Numbered from the stretch's first letter, positions 17,972 through 26,985 are shown. The stretch: 32,600 nt of DNA from Halanaerobium salsuginis (GCF_900114545.1 NZ_FOTI01000033.1:1-32600), one strand, 5' to 3'. The notes: generated by a model not told the origin, from the sequence alone. Translations and numbers: made by a program.

Positions 17972-18337
17972 TTATTTGGAGTTTCCACCTTTTTTAGCTT
18001 CTCTACTTTTGAGGTCCTGCTGACGTTCACTGCTTTGTTTTAAAAAGCGGTCCATTTTTTCTTCGAAAGACATCTCTGGAGCATGGTCAATTCTGTCATC
18101 TGGATCTTCAAGCTGCTTGATTGAAAGTCCAATTTTGCCATCATCATCAATATTAATAACTTTAACCTTAACTTCATCATCTTCTTTAAGGAAATTATTA
18201 ATATCTTTTACATAAGTATTAGCAACCTCGGAAATATGAACAAGACCAGTTTCCCCATCTTCCAACTCAACGAAAGCACCAAAATTTGTTATCCCCGTAA
18301 CTTTACCTACAACTATACTTCCAACTTCAATGGACAT
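17972..18337 (-). CDS. S1 RNA-binding domain protein (YabR/GSP13-like)
   Basis: A 121-residue protein with one S1 OB-fold at about 3-75: GSIVVGKVTGITNFGAFVELEDGETGLVHISEVA, then VKVKVINIDDDGKIGLSIKQ. A charged, low-complexity tail follows (FEEKMDRFLKQSSERQQDLKSREAKKGGNSK). Relatives bind RNA or the ribosome; the exact role is not known. The ATG at 18337 has GGGAGG about 13 bases upstream, a long spacing. It is transcribed from its own strong promoter downstream of tex. Confidence 0.92.
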   Translation of the reverse strand: MSIEVGSIVVGKVTGITNFGAFVELEDGETGLVHISEVANTYVKDINNFLKEDDEVKVKVINIDDDGKIGLSIKQLEDPDDRIDHAPEMSFEEKMDRFLKQSSERQQDLKSREAKKGGNSK

Positions 18338-18375
18338 GCTTAAAAAATTCCTCCCTAGATATTTATATTGTACTT

Positions 18376-18405
18376 ATTATAACTTAATTACGCCAGAACT
18401 GTCAA
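18376..18405 (-). promoter_or_regulatory. Promoter of the S1-domain gene
   Basis: On the minus strand: consensus -35 TTGACA at 18400-18405, an 18-bp spacer, and consensus -10 TATAAT at 18376-18381. It may drive the S1 gene and, by read-through, DUF501-ppx-tilS-hpt. Confidence 0.85.
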
Positions 18406-18424
18406 ATTTATCGCTTAAAATTTC

Positions 18425-20590
18425 CTAAAATTTTAAAGTTAAAGAAATTCTTCCTCTTTTTTTATCTACAGATAACACTTTAACTTCTATATTCTGACCT
18501 ATTTCGACTATAGTAAAAGGGTCACTTACATAAAGCTCACTCATTTCTGAAATATGCAGTAAACCATCCTGTTTTAAGCCAATATCTATAAAAGCACCAA
18601 AGTCAACAATATTACGAACCTTACCTCTAAAGATCATACCAGGTTCTATATCATCTATTTTTAAAATATCTTTTCTAAAAATTGGGGCAGGCATTGATTC
18701 TCTTGGGTCTCGCCCTGGCTGCTGGAGAGCCTGAATAATATCTTTAATTGTTGGTTTTCCTAATTCAAGTTCAGCTGCTGTTGAAAAAAGATCCAGCTGA
18801 GCTAATTTATCTTTGATATCAGCTAATTTAAAGTCATCTTGCAAGTCAGCCGGCTGATAACCAATACTGGCTAATATTTTTTCGGCTGCATTATATGATT
18901 CTGGGTGAATAGGAGTAGCAGCTAGAGGATCAGCTGTAGAGTCAAGTCTGATAAATCCAGCTGACTGCTCAAAGCTTTTTGGTCCAAATCGATAAACCTC
19001 AAGTAGTTCATCTCTTTTTTTGAAATCTCCATTTTTTTCTCGATATTCAATTATTTTTTCAGCATTACTGGAACTAATACCAGCTACATAAGTCAACAAA
19101 GCTGCTGAAGCTGTATTAACTTCAACTCCAACCTGATTAACAGTATCCACAACTACATCATTTAAAGTTTTTTCTAACTTACTTTGAGAAACATCATGCT
19201 GATACATTCCAACTCCAAGTGACTGTGGATCAATCTTAACTAATTCTGCGAGAGGATCCTGAATTCTTCTGCCAATTGAAATAGCTCCTCTAATTGAAAC
19301 ATCAAGTTCCGGAAATTCTTTCCGGGCCAGAGTAGAAGCTGAATAAACAGAAGCTCCTGCTTCACTTACTATCGTGTATTCTACTGAAAGACCAGCTTTA
19401 ATTAATTCAGCTATAAAAAATTCTGTTTCGCGGCTGGCTGTTCCATTTCCAATCACAATCAAATCTATTTTATATTTTTCAACAAACAATTTTATAGTTT
19501 CTGCCGCCGCCTTTTTTTTATTGACAGGTTGATGGGGATAGATAGTTCCTGTTTCTAAAAGCTCACCATTAGCAGCCAGAGCAGCTAATTTGCAACCTGT
19601 TCTAAAAGCTGGATCTACTGCCAGCACTTTCTTACCCGGTAAAGGTGGCTGCATTAAAAGAGCTCGTAGATTAATCGCAAAATTATCTACAGCCCTACTT
19701 TCTGCTTTTTCAGTTAGATTATTCCTAATTTCTCTTTCTAGAGCAGGAAATATTAATCTTTTATAAGCATAGTCAACAGCATTCTCTAGATAAGAAAAAC
19801 TAGCTCCAGCTTTAAACTGACAAAATTTATAGATTAAATTAATTGCTTTTTCATTATCAACTTCTGCTTTAACTCTTAATATTTCTTCGCTTTCACCGCG
19901 ATTAAGAGCTAAAATACGATGAGGAGGTATTTTATTAATTGACTCTCTAAACTCATAATAATCTTGATATTTACCAGACTGATCTTCATTTTTTTGATCC
20001 GAAACTATTTTGGCTGTATTAAAACAATAATCACGCAGCTTTTTTCTTAAAGCCGCATTATCTGAAAGATCACCAGCTATAATATCTTCTGCCCCACTTA
20101 TTACATCATCTATTGTAGATAATTCTTTTTCTGAATCAATAAATTTTTGGGCCATTTTTTCAATTATCTTTTGTTTATATTGCTGACTAATTATTTTATC
20201 AGCTAAAGGTTTTAATCCTCTAGCCAATGCTTTGGCTGCCTTAGTCTGCTTTTTTTCTTTAAAAGGCCGGTAGAGATCTTCTACTTCTTGTAAAGTATCA
20301 GCAGCTGTTAATTTAGCCAGTAAATCACTATCTAATTTATCTTTATTATCTGCAGCTGCTGCAACTTCATTTTTTCTTTCATAAAGCCTACGCAAATAAT
20401 CCATTTTTTCTGCTACAGATCTAATCTGTTCTTCATCAAGACTTCCAGTCATTTCTTTCCTATAACGGGCAATAAATGGTACTGTATTACCCTGGTCAAG
20501 CAGCTCAATAGTTGCTGCAACATTTTTTCTAACTAGATCTAATTCAGCTGCGGCTAGCTCAACTAGATCTACCTCAATATATTCCTCCAT
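18425..20590 (-). CDS. tex: Tex family RNA-binding transcription accessory protein
   Basis: A 721-residue protein with the full Tex architecture. The N-terminal helical region includes NTVPFIARYRKEMTGSLDEEQI. A YqgF/RNase H-like domain follows (KVLAVDPAFRTGCKLAALAANG, then VIGNGTASRETEFFIAEL). The tandem helix-hairpin-helix region has LLTYVAGISSSNAEKIIEYRE. The C-terminal S1 domain (about 645-718) has GMIFRGKVRNIVDFGAFIDIG and DGLLHISEMSELYV. Tex binds nucleic acid and affects transcription; its exact role is not fixed. The ATG at 20590 follows a GGGGGA site. It lies 45 bases downstream of divIC and is probably co-transcribed with it. Confidence 0.97.
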   Translation of the reverse strand: MEEYIEVDLVELAAAELDLVRKNVAATIELLDQGNTVPFIARYRKEMTGSLDEEQIRSVAEKMDYLRRLYERKNEVAAAADNKDKLDSDLLAKLTAADTLQEVEDLYRPFKEKKQTKAAKALARGLKPLADKIISQQYKQKIIEKMAQKFIDSEKELSTIDDVISGAEDIIAGDLSDNAALRKKLRDYCFNTAKIVSDQKNEDQSGKYQDYYEFRESINKIPPHRILALNRGESEEILRVKAEVDNEKAINLIYKFCQFKAGASFSYLENAVDYAYKRLIFPALEREIRNNLTEKAESRAVDNFAINLRALLMQPPLPGKKVLAVDPAFRTGCKLAALAANGELLETGTIYPHQPVNKKKAAAETIKLFVEKYKIDLIVIGNGTASRETEFFIAELIKAGLSVEYTIVSEAGASVYSASTLARKEFPELDVSIRGAISIGRRIQDPLAELVKIDPQSLGVGMYQHDVSQSKLEKTLNDVVVDTVNQVGVEVNTASAALLTYVAGISSSNAEKIIEYREKNGDFKKRDELLEVYRFGPKSFEQSAGFIRLDSTADPLAATPIHPESYNAAEKILASIGYQPADLQDDFKLADIKDKLAQLDLFSTAAELELGKPTIKDIIQALQQPGRDPRESMPAPIFRKDILKIDDIEPGMIFRGKVRNIVDFGAFIDIGLKQDGLLHISEMSELYVSDPFTIVEIGQNIEVKVLSVDKKRGRISLTLKF

Positions 20591-20635
20591 TAAAAAGATT
20601 CCCCCATTGATATATATTTAAAAATTAATTTCCAT

Positions 20636-20959
20636 TTAATTATTTGAGTTATTTTTTTGATCAGACTCTGTTTCCGGAACTGGAATTAAAACTTTTTCTC
20701 CAGGTTTAACTAGTCCCAATTTTTCCCGGGCAACTTCTTCTATATACTTATAATTATCACTATTTTCAATTCTATATTTTAGCATTTCTCTATGCTGTTT
20801 AGCACTGCTAATTTCTGACTTTAATTTTTCAACTTTAGTTTCTAATTTATTTATTTTTTCTATATTTTGATAGAAATTAAAAACAGCAACTATAATTATA
20901 ACTGCAACTATTATAATCACCATTGGATTAAGCAAAAAATCTTTACGCTGCCTGGGCAT
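20636..20959 (-). CDS. divIC: Septum formation initiator DivIC/FtsB-like
   Basis: A 107-residue bitopic membrane protein: a short basic cytoplasmic N-terminus, one TM segment at about 12-28 (PMVIIIVAVIIIVAVF), and a coiled coil at about 31-65 (IEKINKLETKVEKLKSEI). The C-terminal motif YIEEVAREKLGLVKPGEKVL is typical of DivIC/FtsB, which join the FtsL-FtsQ/DivIB division complex. The ATG at 20959 has AAGGAGG about 6 bases upstream. Confidence 0.93.
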   Translation of the reverse strand: MPRQRKDFLLNPMVIIIVAVIIIVAVFNFYQNIEKINKLETKVEKLKSEISSAKQHREMLKYRIENSDNYKYIEEVAREKLGLVKPGEKVLIPVPETESDQKNNSNN

Positions 20960-21018
20960 TTTTTACCTCCTTACTGATTTTATTCTGCATATTCATACAA
21001 ATATTTAGTCTACTATTA

Positions 21019-21047
21019 ATTATACTTCAAATAACTGAATTAATCAA
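21019..21047 (-). promoter_or_regulatory. divIC promoter
   Basis: On the minus strand: -35 TTGATT at 21042-21047, a 17-bp spacer, and -10 TATAAT at 21019-21024. The -35 abuts and slightly overlaps the U run of the preceding terminator. Confidence 0.8.
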
Positions 21048-21077
21048 AAAAAGCAGCTGAATTAAATTCAGCTGCTT
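21046..21077 (-). terminator. Intrinsic terminator after the sugar-ABC ATPase gene
   Basis: A 13-bp perfect stem (AAGCAGCTGAATT/AATTCAGCTGCTT) with a 1-nt centre, followed on the minus strand by a run of seven U. Confidence 0.93.
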
Positions 21078-21147
21078 GAAAAACACATAGATTTAAGTTT
21101 ATTTAGCTTTTTATTAACAGGTTAAATACCTGAAAAAACTTAGTTAC

Positions 21148-22257
21148 TTAAAATATAGATTCTTCATTTTCTGCATCAAAGAGATGGATTTTTCTTAAAT
21201 CTACTCCAAGCTCAATTGTATCGCCAACTTTAGCTGTACTTTCAGCTTCGACTCTAGCAATTAAAGAATGGCCATTTTCAGCCAGATAGAGATAAATTTC
21301 AGAACCCATTGGTTCTACTACTTCTACTTCAGCTTTAAATGAATTATCAGCTTTAACTTCAAAATCATGAGTAATTTCTGTATCAATGATATCCTCAGGT
21401 CGAACACCAAATACTACTTCTTTACCGTCATAATCAGTAATGAATTTTTCTTTATCTTCAGGAACTCTAATTTTGAAAGTACCATTACCATCAATGTAAT
21501 AGATATCCCCTTCTTTTTTAATAGTTGCATCCATAAAGTTCATTGCAGGTGATCCAATAAAACCAGCAACAAACATATTTTCTGGTTTATTATAAAGAGT
21601 CAATGGATCATCTACTTGCTGAATAACACCATCTTTAAGCACAACAATTCGGTCTCCCATAGTCATAGCTTCTGTTTGATCATGAGTTACATAAATCATA
21701 GTAGTTTGCAAGCGATCATGTAATTTAGATAATTCAGTTCTCATCTGAACTCTTAATTTAGCATCAAGATTAGAAAGAGGTTCATCCATTAAGAATACTT
21801 TTGGCTCACGAACGATAGCTCTTCCTAAAGCAACCCGCTGTCTTTGACCACCAGATAATTGTTTTGGCTTACGATCTAATAATTGCTCAATACCTAAAAT
21901 TTCTGCTGCTTCATTAACTCTTTTATCTATTTGATCTTTAGGAAACTTACGTAATTTTAATCCAAAAGCCATGTTATCATAAACATTCATGTGAGGATAA
22001 AGAGCATAGTTCTGGAAAACCATTGCAATATCTCTATCTTTTGGTGCAACATCATTTACTACTTTATCGCCAATTTTTAAAGTACCTTCACTAATTTCTT
22101 CCAGACCAGCAATCATCCGCAAAGTTGTAGATTTACCACAACCGGATGGACCAACTAAAACAATAAATTCTTTATCCCTAATTTCGAGATTTTGATCTTT
22201 AACAGCTGTAAAGTCACCAAAATGTTTGTAAATATGTTCTAAAGTTACACTTGCCAT
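21148..22257 (-). CDS. Sugar ABC transporter ATP-binding protein (UgpC/MsmX type)
   Basis: A 369-residue ATPase of the CUT1 carbohydrate ABC family. Walker [10 protein letters not shown] is at 36-44. The Q-loop is in [17 protein letters not shown]; the signature is [16 protein letters not shown] and Walker [13 protein letters not shown]. The C-terminal TOBE/MalK-like domain (about 235-365) includes [10 protein letters not shown]. No permease or binding-protein genes are nearby, so it is probably a shared ATPase serving several sugar transporters, as MsmX does in Bacillus. It lies 24 bases downstream of a LacI-type regulator gene and should be co-transcribed with it. Confidence 0.95.
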   Translation of the reverse strand: MASVTLEHIYKHFGDFTAVKDQNLEIRDKEFIVLVGPSGCGKSTTLRMIAGLEEISEGTLKIGDKVVNDVAPKDRDIAMVFQNYALYPHMNVYDNMAFGLKLRKFPKDQIDKRVNEAAEILGIEQLLDRKPKQLSGGQRQRVALGRAIVREPKVFLMDEPLSNLDAKLRVQMRTELSKLHDRLQTTMIYVTHDQTEAMTMGDRIVVLKDGVIQQVDDPLTLYNKPENMFVAGFIGSPAMNFMDATIKKEGDIYYIDGNGTFKIRVPEDKEKFITDYDGKEVVFGVRPEDIIDTEITHDFEVKADNSFKAEVEVVEPMGSEIYLYLAENGHSLIARVEAESTAKVGDTIELGVDLRKIHLFDAENEESIF

Positions 22258-22281
22258 TTAAAAATTCCTCCTCAAAGTAGT

Positions 22282-23292
22282 TTAATTATATTTTGCTATT
22301 GAAGACTCCCTAACAATAAGTTCAGGAGTTAAAACCTTAATTTGTTGTCCTTCTAATTTATCTTTAATTAATTTCAGTAAAAAGTCAAATGATAGTTTAG
22401 CTAACTCTGCGGCAGGCTCATTTAAAACTGTTAAAGGTGGATCAATAACTGAAGTTAAAATATTATCACCATAACCAACTACAGCAAAATCATCAGGAAT
22501 AAAATATCCCCCAAATTTAATTGCCTCTACCAGACCAATAGTAGTTAATTCTCTTGTCGAAATGAAAGCATCAGGTATAATATCACGATTCATAATTTCT
22601 AAAAAAGCATTATAACCGGACGTTCTGTCAGCTCCAGTAGAAAAAATCAAATCCTCATTTACTGAAAAACCAGCTTCAGTATAAGCCTGATAATAACCAT
22701 TTATTTTCTCACTTTCAGTTAAATTATCTTTGTCTCCACAAATTAGAGCTATTTTTCTAAATCCCTGCTCAAATAAATGCTCAACCGCTTTATAAATTCC
22801 CTGACTATAATTAGTCAAAACTGAAGTGAAAAAATTTTCTTCTGCCAGACGATTAACTAGAACCATTGGATTTTTTTCTTCAAAACTTAATCTTAAGAGC
22901 TGGCTGCTAACTAACTTACCGCCAATAAAAATTGCTCCATCAACTTGATTTGCTTCTAGTAAAGAAAGATAAGATTTTTCTTTTTTCAGATCATTATTTG
23001 TATTACATAAAATAATCTGATAGTCCACTTCTTCAGCTGCTTTTTCAATATTTTTGACAATCTCTATATTTCCCGGACTATCCATTTCAGCAAGAATAAC
23101 AGCAATCATATTAGTCTTATTAACCGCTAATCCCCGGGCCAGCTGATTCGGACGATAATTATATTTCTGGGCCAACTTCAAGATTTTAGCCTTTGTTTCC
23201 TGGCCAACACCTGGCTTATCATTTAACGCTCTAGATACAGTTGATTCAGCCACACCCGCCATTCGAGCAATATCTTTTAGTGTAATCTGCAT
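22282..23292 (-). CDS. LacI family transcriptional regulator
   Basis: A 336-residue repressor. The N-terminal helix-turn-helix ITLKDIARMAGVAESTVSRALN is followed by the hinge region with YRPNQLARGLA (about 47-57). The periplasmic-binding-like effector domain fills the rest (NMIAVILAEMDSPG onward). A TTG at 23304 is also in frame but overlaps the ribosome binding site. The ATG at 23292 has GGAGG 5 bases upstream and gives the standard LacI start. A palindromic operator sits in its own promoter, so autoregulation is likely. The linked sugar-ATPase suggests a sugar or sugar-phosphate effector. Confidence 0.95.
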   Translation of the reverse strand: MQITLKDIARMAGVAESTVSRALNDKPGVGQETKAKILKLAQKYNYRPNQLARGLAVNKTNMIAVILAEMDSPGNIEIVKNIEKAAEEVDYQIILCNTNNDLKKEKSYLSLLEANQVDGAIFIGGKLVSSQLLRLSFEEKNPMVLVNRLAEENFFTSVLTNYSQGIYKAVEHLFEQGFRKIALICGDKDNLTESEKINGYYQAYTEAGFSVNEDLIFSTGADRTSGYNAFLEIMNRDIIPDAFISTRELTTIGLVEAIKFGGYFIPDDFAVVGYGDNILTSVIDPPLTVLNEPAAELAKLSFDFLLKLIKDKLEGQQIKVLTPELIVRESSIAKYN

Positions 23293-23310
23293 CCTATCCT
23301 CCAATTACGC

Positions 23311-23339
23311 AATTTACGCAAGCGCTTGCGAAAACTCAA
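23311..23339 (-). promoter_or_regulatory. Promoter of lacI-type gene with LacI operator in the spacer
   Basis: On the minus strand: -35 TTGAGT at 23334-23339, a 17-bp spacer, and -10 TAAATT at 23311-23316. The 14-bp perfect palindrome CGCAAGCGCTTGCG at 23317-23330, with the central CG typical of LacI-family operators, fills the spacer. A further half-site-like TACGCAA lies just downstream near 23306. Confidence 0.75.
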
Positions 23340-23341
23340 GT

Positions 23342-23393
23342 AAAAAAAGAGTCTGTAAAATAACTCTTAAATATATTATTCGCTACAGACTCT
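23342..23393 (-). terminator. Intrinsic terminator after the pgmB-like gene
   Basis: A 10-bp perfect stem (AGAGTCTGTA/TACAGACTCT at 23348-23357 and 23384-23393) with a long AT-rich loop of 26 nt and a 7-U run at 23342-23348 on the minus strand. It separates the five-gene operon from the LacI-type gene. Confidence 0.85.
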
Positions 23394-23421
23394 GTATTTC
23401 CTGCTTAAATTTCAAAAAAAT

Positions 23422-24072
23422 TTAAATTTTTGTTAAAACTTCTTCAAAATCAATATCACTCACACTTGTGTAAACTAGATGTGCCTTCCCAACCCGCTCA
23501 GCAGGACCAATTCCTACCGCAATCATTCCAGCAGCTAGAGCAGCCTCAACACCAGACTCAGCATCCTCAAGCACAACACATTCAGCTGGCTCTAAACCAA
23601 TTACCTCAGCAGTGTGAAGAAATAAATCAGGTGCAGGTTTAGCACGTTCTACGCTGTTTCCATCTGATATTGTATCAAATAAGTCTGAAATTTGCAAGTT
23701 TTTCAAAACTTTTTTAGCATTACGGCTGGAAGACCCAACAGCAAGCTTATAACCAGCCTTTTTTAGTTGGTGTAATTTAGCTTCCATATCATCTAAAATA
23801 TTTTTTTTAGTTAGCTCAGCTAAGTATTCTTGATAATATTCATTTTTACGATCTGTCCACTCTTTTTTTTGAGCAGTTGGTACTTCTTGACCAGCTAGAA
23901 TAATTTCTAAAGACTGCATACGAGAAACACCACGTAGCTGTTCATTAATTTGACGATTAAAATTAAGATTTTCTTCATCAGCTAACTTTTGCCAGCTTCT
24001 GTAATGAAATTCTGCAGTATCTGTCAATACACCATCAAGATCAAAAATAAACCCTTTTATGTTTTTAGTCAC
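23422..24072 (-). CDS. Beta-phosphoglucomutase-like HAD hydrolase
   Basis: A protein of about 216 residues in the HAD superfamily, closest to beta-phosphoglucomutase. Motif I FDLDGVLTDT (nucleophile D11, acid/base D13) is followed by EFHYRSWQKLADE and LRGVSRMQSLEIIL, which are hallmarks of beta-PGM. Motif II is VGSSS, and motifs III/IV include KPAPDLFLH and VLEDAESGVEAALAAGM. A GTG at 24081 overlaps the AAGGAG ribosome binding site; the GTG at 24072 lies 8 bases past it and is preferred. No maltose or trehalose phosphorylase is adjacent, so its substrate is not proven. It is last in a five-gene operon. Confidence 0.9.
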   Translation of the reverse strand: MTKNIKGFIFDLDGVLTDTAEFHYRSWQKLADEENLNFNRQINEQLRGVSRMQSLEIILAGQEVPTAQKKEWTDRKNEYYQEYLAELTKKNILDDMEAKLHQLKKAGYKLAVGSSSRNAKKVLKNLQISDLFDTISDGNSVERAKPAPDLFLHTAEVIGLEPAECVVLEDAESGVEAALAAGMIAVGIGPAERVGKAHLVYTSVSDIDFEEVLTKI

Positions 24073-24096
24073 TATATCCACTCCTTTTCTAACAAC

Positions 24097-24678
24097 TTAA
24101 TCTTTCAGCAAATCAAAGCTTGCAATAACTTTTTCGACTGGGTCAAGTGTTGGTCGCCAAATTTCTAATTGCTCTGCATTAGCAGTAAGAGGTCTGGACA
24201 TGCCTTCCATAAAGAGACAAATCTCAGTTAATTCATCCATTGGAATTGGATTTTTAGCAAAGATATTACTAATTATTGTAATATGAAACATCCATTCATC
24301 ATAATTTTCAATTGTAGAAATACCTGCTTCTGCCAGGGATGTGTGGACTGCTTCTGAAAATCTCTTTAAAGATGGTGTTTCATTTACTTCCAGAACAAGC
24401 TGATGCTGGTCAGAAAATCTTATACAGCTAAACCGATCAACTTCAATTTCAATTTGTTTAAATTCTTTCAATTTTTCAGTTAAAATAGTTTCAGCTTGAA
24501 CAGCTTTATTTTTATCGATTCGGTCAATAGTAATATGCAGCTGCGGATGTATTTGGTCAGGATAAAGATTATAATGCTCTGCAACAATTTTTTGTACCTG
24601 AGCAGCTGTTTCAATTAATTCCTGATCAGGAATTAATACAATAAAATACTCTTTATCTAATTCAGCAGCTTTTATCAT
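24097..24678 (-). CDS. 2H phosphoesterase (LigT/2'-5' RNA ligase superfamily)
   Basis: A 193-residue protein with both catalytic HxT motifs of the 2H phosphoesterase fold: LHITIDRI (H48, T50) and FHITIISN (H132, T134). The superfamily includes 2',3'-cyclic phosphodiesterases and the so-called 2'-5' RNA ligases; the actual substrate cannot be read from sequence. The ATG at 24678 follows AGAGGTAATT and is two bases from the stop of the upstream ATPase gene, so it is translationally coupled. Its place between a transporter ATPase and a HAD enzyme gives no clear function. Confidence 0.88.
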   Translation of the reverse strand: MIKAAELDKEYFIVLIPDQELIETAAQVQKIVAEHYNLYPDQIHPQLHITIDRIDKNKAVQAETILTEKLKEFKQIEIEVDRFSCIRFSDQHQLVLEVNETPSLKRFSEAVHTSLAEAGISTIENYDEWMFHITIISNIFAKNPIPMDELTEICLFMEGMSRPLTANAEQLEIWRPTLDPVEKVIASFDLLKD

Positions 24679-24680
24679 AA

Positions 24681-25955
24681 TTACCTCTCCATCTTTAATC
24701 TTTCAAATTTTTTTATTTCTTTTAACACTTGGCTTTGATCAGTGATTAATCTTAAATTGTCCCCATCTATTAATTTATTCCAGATAGACTCAGCTTTTCC
24801 TTTAACATAATCTCTTTTTTTAATATTCTGACCTGCTAAAAATATTTTATTTTTAGTAGGAAAATCTTGCAAGATTGTTAAATTAGCCAAATTCCCATAA
24901 CCAAAAGGGACTTCAGTTAAAATTATTAAATCTGACTGGTTAATTAGTTTTTTATGGGCTATAACTTCTTCAGCTTTAATTGCAGCAAAGGGATCAGCTG
25001 TCACTACCTCTATACCTAGTTCAACAGCAATCTGCCAATCTGCATCTCCACTGTTTAAAACTCCAGCACTTAAATTATAATTTAAACTAGACAGCTGCTG
25101 CAGCATATCAACTGCTGTCCCACCTCCAGCTATTACATGAATTTTAAAGTCTTTAGATTTTGCATTAACATTATCCACCAATTTATTCTGCGGCAATAAA
25201 GTTATAATGGGTTTTTGGGTAAGTTTATTTTTTTTCACCTGTACTTCAGCCTGATAGACTTGAGCAATATTTTTAGCAGTTAATACTTCAACAGCAGTAC
25301 CTTCTGCATAAATTTGACCAGAATTAATTAAAAATATTTTTTGACAATACTGAGCAGTTAAATTCAAATTATGAGAGACAGTAATAATAGTTAGGCCCAA
25401 TTTCAAATTCAAATACTCCAAAATATCATATATTTCAGCTTGATAATTTATATCAAGACTGGCAGTTGGTTCATCAAGAATAAGTATTTCTGGCTGCTGG
25501 GCCAGAGCACGAGCAATAATTACCCTTTGTTTTTCTCCTCCTGAAAGCTGATTAATTATTTTATCTTTTAATTTATAAGTATCAGTTAATTCCATTACCT
25601 GCTTGACAATCTTGCGATCAGATTGTTTAAGCTTTGACCAGCGTTTTTGATATGGTGTTCGCCCCATCATAATAATATCATAAACATTAAAACTAAAGTC
25701 AATATTCGTATTTTGTGGTACAACCGCCATTTTTTTAGCTAATTCTTGAGCTGAATATTTATTAAGCAGCTGATTAGATAAATAAACTACACCTTTTATT
25801 GGCTGTAATGTCCGGGCCAAATTTTTAATTAAAGTTGATTTTCCTGATGCATTAGGGCCAATTACTCCCACAAAATCACCTTTATCAACTGACATTGTAA
25901 TTTCTTTTATAACTTTATTTTGATTATAACTAAAAGTAATTTTGTCTACCTGCAT
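24681..25955 (-). CDS. BtuD/FhuC-type ABC ATPase with an extra C-terminal domain
   Basis: About 424 residues, against about 255 for a usual BtuD/FhuC ATPase. Residues 1-250 are a complete ATPase: Walker A GPNASGKST (33-41), Q-loop VPQNTNIDFSF, signature LSGGEKQRVIIARAL (about 137-151), Walker B ILILDEPTASLD, and H-loop VSH. From about 270 a separate domain follows: KIHVIAGGGTAVDML (271-285), GVLNSGDADW (298-307), a TADPF segment, ILTEVPFGYGNLANL (about 345-359) and an RD pair at 381-382. I recall similar tails in Firmicutes cobalamin/heme-type ATPases but know no function. It overlaps the permease stop. The second of two ATGs (25955) has the best spacing from GGTGAGG. Confidence 0.88.
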   Translation of the reverse strand: MQVDKITFSYNQNKVIKEITMSVDKGDFVGVIGPNASGKSTLIKNLARTLQPIKGVVYLSNQLLNKYSAQELAKKMAVVPQNTNIDFSFNVYDIIMMGRTPYQKRWSKLKQSDRKIVKQVMELTDTYKLKDKIINQLSGGEKQRVIIARALAQQPEILILDEPTASLDINYQAEIYDILEYLNLKLGLTIITVSHNLNLTAQYCQKIFLINSGQIYAEGTAVEVLTAKNIAQVYQAEVQVKKNKLTQKPIITLLPQNKLVDNVNAKSKDFKIHVIAGGGTAVDMLQQLSSLNYNLSAGVLNSGDADWQIAVELGIEVVTADPFAAIKAEEVIAHKKLINQSDLIILTEVPFGYGNLANLTILQDFPTKNKIFLAGQNIKKRDYVKGKAESIWNKLIDGDNLRLITDQSQVLKEIKKFERLKMER

Positions 25956-25963
25956 CATTTTCC

Positions 25964-26977
25964 TCACCAAATATTTTTTGATTTTTTTCGTAATAAATAA
26001 ATAAAATAAGGTCCCCCAGCTAGAGCAGTTATTATTCCAACTGGTAATTCAAGAGGAGCCATAAGTGTTCTAGCTATAGTATCAGCAAAGAGCAAAAAAG
26101 CAGCTCCCAGTAAAGCAGACAATGGTAATAGTTTTCGATGGTCAGGACCAATCATTAAACGGGCAATATGGGGTACAACCAGACCAATAAATCCAATACT
26201 ACCACTAACTGATACAACAGAGGCTGTTAGCAAAGAAGCTGCTGTTAAAAAAATGAGCTTACTCTTCTCAACTTCAAGTCCAAGGTGAGCAGCATTTTCT
26301 TCCCCTAATAAAATTAAATTTAGATCTTTCCCATAATAAAATATCAGCAAGCTAGCAAGCATAAAGTAAGGTAAAATCATTTTCACTTCAGACCAGGAAG
26401 AAGCAGCCAGACTCCCCATTAACCAGAAAACCAGTTGCTGTAAATTTTCTGTTCTTAAAACCATTAAAAATGACATAATTGAATTCAAAATAAAGCTTAA
26501 TGCAACTCCCGATAGTAAAAAAGTTAAAACAGGCAGTTTATTACCAACAAGTGCCAGCTGATAAACTATAAAAACTGTCAGCAGTGCACCAGCAAAAGCA
26601 AAAATAGGAAGTAGATTTAAATGAGAAAAAACCAGTGGAATTCCCAGAAAAAGAGCTAACATAACACCAGTTCCAGCACCAGCAGATATACCAACAATAT
26701 AGGGATCAACCATTGGGTTAGCAATTACTCCCTGAAAAACTGTCCCTGCTAAAGCTAAACCAGCTCCCACCATTATCGCCAATAAAATTCTGGGTAACCT
26801 AATTTCTGTTAAAATAATTAAATTTGCTTTCGGCAATTGTTTATTAAATAATAAATATTGTACAATTTTTAAAGGATTAATATAGCTCGAACCAATAAAT
26901 AAAGCTGTAAAAAATAATAGTAATAATATAATAATTATCATTAGATAAACAAAATAGATATTTTTATTTCTCTGCAT
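25964..26977 (-). CDS. FecCD/BtuC family ABC transporter permease
   Basis: A 337-residue membrane protein with about ten hydrophobic segments, matching the FecCD/BtuC family for vitamin B12, heme or siderophore uptake. Signatures include RLPRILLAIMVGAGLALAG (about 61-79), NPMVDPYIVGISAGAGTG (about 87-104), and the C-terminal GSIGFIGLVVPHIARLMIG and LPVGIITALAGGPYFIYLL. No binding-protein gene is present, so the ligand cannot be named and the binding protein must lie elsewhere. It overlaps the downstream ATPase gene by a few bases. The ATG at 26977 has an unusual leader: the ribosome binding site is far upstream with a hairpin between. Confidence 0.93.
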   Translation of the reverse strand: MQRNKNIYFVYLMIIIILLLLFFTALFIGSSYINPLKIVQYLLFNKQLPKANLIILTEIRLPRILLAIMVGAGLALAGTVFQGVIANPMVDPYIVGISAGAGTGVMLALFLGIPLVFSHLNLLPIFAFAGALLTVFIVYQLALVGNKLPVLTFLLSGVALSFILNSIMSFLMVLRTENLQQLVFWLMGSLAASSWSEVKMILPYFMLASLLIFYYGKDLNLILLGEENAAHLGLEVEKSKLIFLTAASLLTASVVSVSGSIGFIGLVVPHIARLMIGPDHRKLLPLSALLGAAFLLFADTIARTLMAPLELPVGIITALAGGPYFIYLLRKKSKNIW

Positions 26978-26985
26978 TTCTAATC

